38,482 nt of DNA from DAOVRL01 sp964459805. GTDB lineage: Bacteria; Planctomycetota; Phycisphaerae; Sedimentisphaerales; Anaerobacaceae. A program made the position numbers and the translations under genes. The notes under the pieces were generated by a model. It saw only the letters and a list, made by a program, of their open reading frames with translations. It was not told where the DNA came from and did no database searches. The stretch lies in contig CAYWOD010000007.1 of NCBI GenBank assembly GCA_964459805.1, forward strand, positions 1 to 38,482, given 5' to 3'. Positions 36,501-38,482 of the stretch are shown piece after piece (position 1 is the stretch's first letter; each line of letters starts with the position of its first letter).

Positions 36501-36745
36501 AAATCAATGTTCGGGAAGTTTGACGCCAATTATAGCCGCAATCGTGTTGATGGTTATCTCCATAAACCAAAAGCCAAGGTCTGGGGCCGTGGGCACCATA
36601 AATTAAGCTGGTAAGGTGATAGAGCGGTGGGCCAATGACGGGAAGGGTGTCCACTGCGAATACAGGACCAGAAATGAAGTATCTGGGTTCCCAGGTCGGT
36701 GAAGCAAGAAGGGCAAGCTATTTTCTCGTAGGCTACAACTTCTCA
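36501..36745 (+). other. Spacer after the integrase gene, with a short in-frame continuation
   Basis: After the integrase TAG the same frame remains open for another 37 codons. It includes an ATG at 36507 and ends at TAA 36612-36614 (35 residues from the ATG, containing VDGYLHKPKAKVWGRGHH). I do not recognise this peptide. It may be the cut-off end of the integrase or of another gene, or chance. The remaining 130 nt hold nothing I can identify. Confidence 0.3.
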
Positions 36746-37171
36746 TTACAGTAAGCTGTTTCTCTTGAGCTTCGCTATTTCCTTGGCCATATTTTCAGGT
36801 AGTGCATCCAGCTTCGAACTCATGGCGTCGACAGAATTTTTCATATGCAAACCAACGTCAACAAATTTTCCCATCTGTTCGCACTGCAGCTTGTGGAAGA
36901 ACCGGTCTGTCTCTATGGACAATGTAGTCATAGGCGCTGGCCCTGAGAAAGTTGGATTCTCTGCCTTGCCCAGGACTTGCTGCTGCAACGCCTTCCAGAA
37001 TCTCATAACGTCCTGCTTATACCCTCGCACCACTACCCTGACTGAGCCCTCCGGTAGATTGTCCGTTCTGACGTCCAGTTCATCAGGGATCAGTTTGGTT
37101 ATCGCCAATCTCAGGCCCACATCCTGCACGTTGTCTTTGACGATGAATTGAAAACACCTCTTCTTTGCCAT
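36746..37171 (-). CDS. Acylphosphatase-like protein
   Basis: A 141-residue protein on the minus strand. Its first ~70 residues resemble the acylphosphatase fold: FIVKDNVQDVGLR corresponds to the phosphate loop (usually GrVQGVGFR), with the catalytic Arg at 21. VRTDNLPEGSVRVVVRGYKQ corresponds to VRNlpdGsVevva-G, with Asn 38 in the place of the catalytic Asn. The Gly residues of the loop are replaced by Asp, so activity is uncertain. Residues 90-141 are an extra helical, Met/Lys/Glu-rich tail. GGTGAT precedes the start. TATACT on the minus strand at 37203-37198 may be a -10 box. It has no partner gene next to it. Confidence 0.6.
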   Translation of the reverse strand: MAKKRCFQFIVKDNVQDVGLRLAITKLIPDELDVRTDNLPEGSVRVVVRGYKQDVMRFWKALQQQVLGKAENPTFSGPAPMTTLSIETDRFFHKLQCEQMGKFVDVGLHMKNSVDAMSSKLDALPENMAKEIAKLKRNSLL

Positions 37172-37258
37172 GACATCACCAATAATATTATGCCCTGAGT
37201 ATATTTTGGTATTGCATGCTTAAATAGCTTGCGCCGCTATCATTGTGTTCTGTAATCA

Positions 37259-37645
37259 TTACAGCAGACGTATCCTTTCTTGCTGGGGGTTTAGAAGGAT
37301 GCCCTGTTTGTCCTTCAGTTTCCGCCATTCATCAGGTGTATAGCAAAGTACTTCGAGGACATATCTGCTATGCCAGAGGTCGTAGAGGGGAGCGGCTCTT
37401 CTGATAAAGGGGTTCTCTGCCCCCATTAAAGATGATTGGGACCAAGGTCTTAAAAAGGTTGCATGCCGGTTCGGATGGCGTGTGGGGGTTGAGGAGCTAT
37501 TGGCGGGGCCGCGCAGTAATGCCGTAAGATCAACGCCCCGATCGTAATCTTGGGTGAGCCTGCATTTGTCATCAATATGTTTCTTGGAACGGCGGAAATT
37601 CGGCTTTTCTACGCATGAACGCAGGTTGAGGTTGGCTAATTGCAT
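37259..37645 (-). pseudogene. Probable remnant of a nucleotidyltransferase-like gene
   Basis: The last ~50 residues of this frame (GAENPFIRRAAPLYDLWHSR, then LEVLCYTPDEWRKLKDKQGI) resemble the C-terminal part of small MNT-type nucleotidyltransferases, in which a PFL-R element precedes a D-(V/L)-x-VYTPEE motif. The first ~75 residues show no GS-x-x-R-G or SDID-type catalytic motif and look random in composition, and I could not find the motif in the other two frames. A decayed gene with the catalytic half lost is the best reading. The annotation as a gene is weak. Confidence 0.35.
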
Positions 37646-38127
37646 GGATTAACATGTCGCTTCAGAACAGTTCTACAGCGTTTACAAGAGGTCTCCGGCG
37701 GCATCACCATCTCGTTCTTTGCGGTTGCCTCGCCCAGGAACTGTTCTTCACCACACGGTTTAAGATTTTGCCAGTTTTTTTTGGAAAAAGCAATCAACAA
37801 CAGGGTGTTCAGTACTCTGCACATCCATATAGAGAAGGCAGAAAAGTGAGAATTGACACTGGCCCAGACTCGCGCATCAGGAGGTTGGGACCCTGCCCAG
37901 AAGAGTTGTCTCGCGGGGGCATTGGCGACGTCCATTGAAGCCGTTGCACAAATCTTGCTATTCGCATAACTTACTGGTAATAGAGTACTTATGAGACGAG
38001 CTTTTCTTCGGAATTGGCAGATAACGGGGTTTCGGGTTGTAGGCTGGTTGTGTGAATTTGCGGATGAAAAAAGCCCCATTTTGGGGTCCTTGACGCGGGC
38101 GCACTGGTCATCGTGGTTCTTGTCCAT
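37636..38127 (-). CDS. Hypothetical ORF of doubtful coding status
   Basis: A 163-residue frame on the minus strand, beginning MDKNHDDQCARVKDPKMGLF. GGAGGAG lies 14 nt before the ATG, rather far for a ribosome binding site. I recognise no domain, and residue use (many Asn, Cys, Ser, Arg without hydrophobic periodicity) is unlike the core genes. It contains the left arm of the 41-bp inverted repeat and overlaps the frame at 37259-37645 by 10 nt. Plus-strand frames through the same DNA (37640-37849 and 37991-38140) are equally unconvincing. Confidence 0.2.
   Translation of the reverse strand: MDKNHDDQCARVKDPKMGLFSSANSHNQPTTRNPVICQFRRKARLISTLLPVSYANSKICATASMDVANAPARQLFWAGSQPPDARVWASVNSHFSAFSIWMCRVLNTLLLIAFSKKNWQNLKPCGEEQFLGEATAKNEMVMPPETSCKRCRTVLKRHVNPCN
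38011..38051 (+). repeat. Left arm of a 41-bp inverted repeat
   Basis: This arm matches the reverse complement of 38320-38360 at 38 of 41 positions. The core is GGGGTTTCGGGTTGTA. Read on the plus strand in one frame it gives ELADNGVSGCRLVV and then a stop. Confidence 0.85.
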
Positions 38128-38319
38128 GAGACCTATTTAAACTCCTCCAAAACATGAAAAAGCCAGTTGCAGAGGGAGTATGATAGCATAAAATAGCCGA
38201 AAACGCTAAAGACGGCCTTGGGTGTCTAAATGCTTGTAATCTATAACGTTAGATCAGATGTCACGGCGGTCCCATTTACGCTTGACAAGCGCAGGGACTC
38301 TTTTCGTCCGTCGGCGCCT
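38128..38319. other. DNA between the inverted-repeat arms, no gene recognised
   Basis: Nothing here supports a gene, RNA or terminator. A minus-strand frame of 61 residues (38426-38241) passes through the right repeat arm (GELADNGVSGCMLVVGADGR) and into this segment, but it has no recognised domain. From 38361 to the window end the sequence is likewise unassigned. Confidence 0.3.
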
Positions 38320-38360
38320 ACAACCAACATACAACCCGAAACCCCATTATCTGCCAATTC
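38320..38360 (-). repeat. Right arm of the 41-bp inverted repeat
   Basis: The arm is in opposite orientation to 38011-38051 and separated from it by 268 nt. It reads ELADNGVSGCMLVV on the minus strand; two of its three differences from the left arm are synonymous in this frame. That suggests a duplicated coding piece more than a bare structural repeat. Confidence 0.85.
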
Positions 38361-38482
38361 GCCAAAAATGCCCGTTCCGTAAGCACTGTATTGACAGTAC
38401 TTTACAAAAAAGTCAAAATCTAACAACGGCTTGTACTAAACGGCTCCGCCGTAGGTTCTCTCATGGATTCTTGGGGTGATTC

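Noticed and set aside
38067..38087. Minus-strand terminator GACCCC-AAAAT-GGGGC-T6
   Set aside because: The stem is only four base pairs and it lies inside a possible minus-strand frame, so it is too weak to call.
35106..38482. Tyrosine-integrase attachment site at tRNA-fMet
   Set aside because: I found no second copy of the tRNA 3' end downstream, and the nearby transposase is of the DDE type.

Overview
This window is the main translation and transcription gene cluster of a bacterium, followed by about 3.4 kb of accessory DNA. I infer a planctomycete, probably of the Phycisphaerae/Sedimentisphaerales type. The reasons are a three-helix SecE, tuf at the head of the str/rpl cluster, no rpmD between rpsE and rplO, long tails on uS3 and bL17, and an orphan DDE integrase of a kind I associate with such genomes. 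This placement is from memory of the families and not from a search.

Layout. 1-5283: tuf (only its first codon is missing), rpmG, tRNA-Trp, secE, nusG, rplK, rplA, rplJ, rplL. 5358-14305: rpoB and rpoC. 14340-17412: rpsL, rpsG, an intrinsic terminator, then fusA. 17413-17910: a strong sigma70-type promoter and a long, hairpin-rich leader. 17911-34454: the S10, spc and alpha operons in near-canonical order (rpsJ, rplC, rplD, rplW, rplB, rpsS, rplV, rpsC, rplP, rpmC, rpsQ, rplN, rplX, rplE, rpsZ, rpsH, rplF, rplR, rpsE, rplO, secY, adk, map, infA, rpmJ, rpsM, rpsK, rpsD, rpoA, rplQ). 34520-35185: a HIT-family protein, initiator tRNA-fMet with its own promoter, and a strong terminator. 35200-38482: a transposase/integrase gene, an acylphosphatase-like gene on the minus strand, a probable nucleotidyltransferase remnant and a 41-bp imperfect inverted repeat.

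The most unusual object is in rpoB. After about 265 normal residues the reading frame enters a roughly 702-nt in-frame segment (about 6156-6857) that does not belong to RpoB. It carries a GIY-YIG-like nuclease signature and exactly one in-frame stop, an amber codon at 6483, before normal RpoB resumes in the same frame. Removing the segment would give an RpoB of about 1253 residues, a normal length. TAG is the ordinary stop of many other genes here, so genome-wide amber recoding is unlikely. A split polymerase subunit, local readthrough, removal at the RNA level, a mixed population or an assembly error all remain open.

Other points worth attention: bL12 carries five 9-residue repeats before its dimerisation domain; uL22 has an N-terminal extension resembling a helix-turn-helix domain; a degenerate ATACGAG-type heptamer repeat sits just before the start codon of about nine genes; and the S10 operon leader can fold into a long-range helix directly followed by a U-run, suggesting an attenuator or a separate small RNA. 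The genes together make ribosomal proteins, the RNA polymerase core, elongation factors, the Sec translocon core, initiation factor 1, N-terminal methionine processing and adenylate kinase, so the window is essential core up to about 35.2 kb and dispensable after it.
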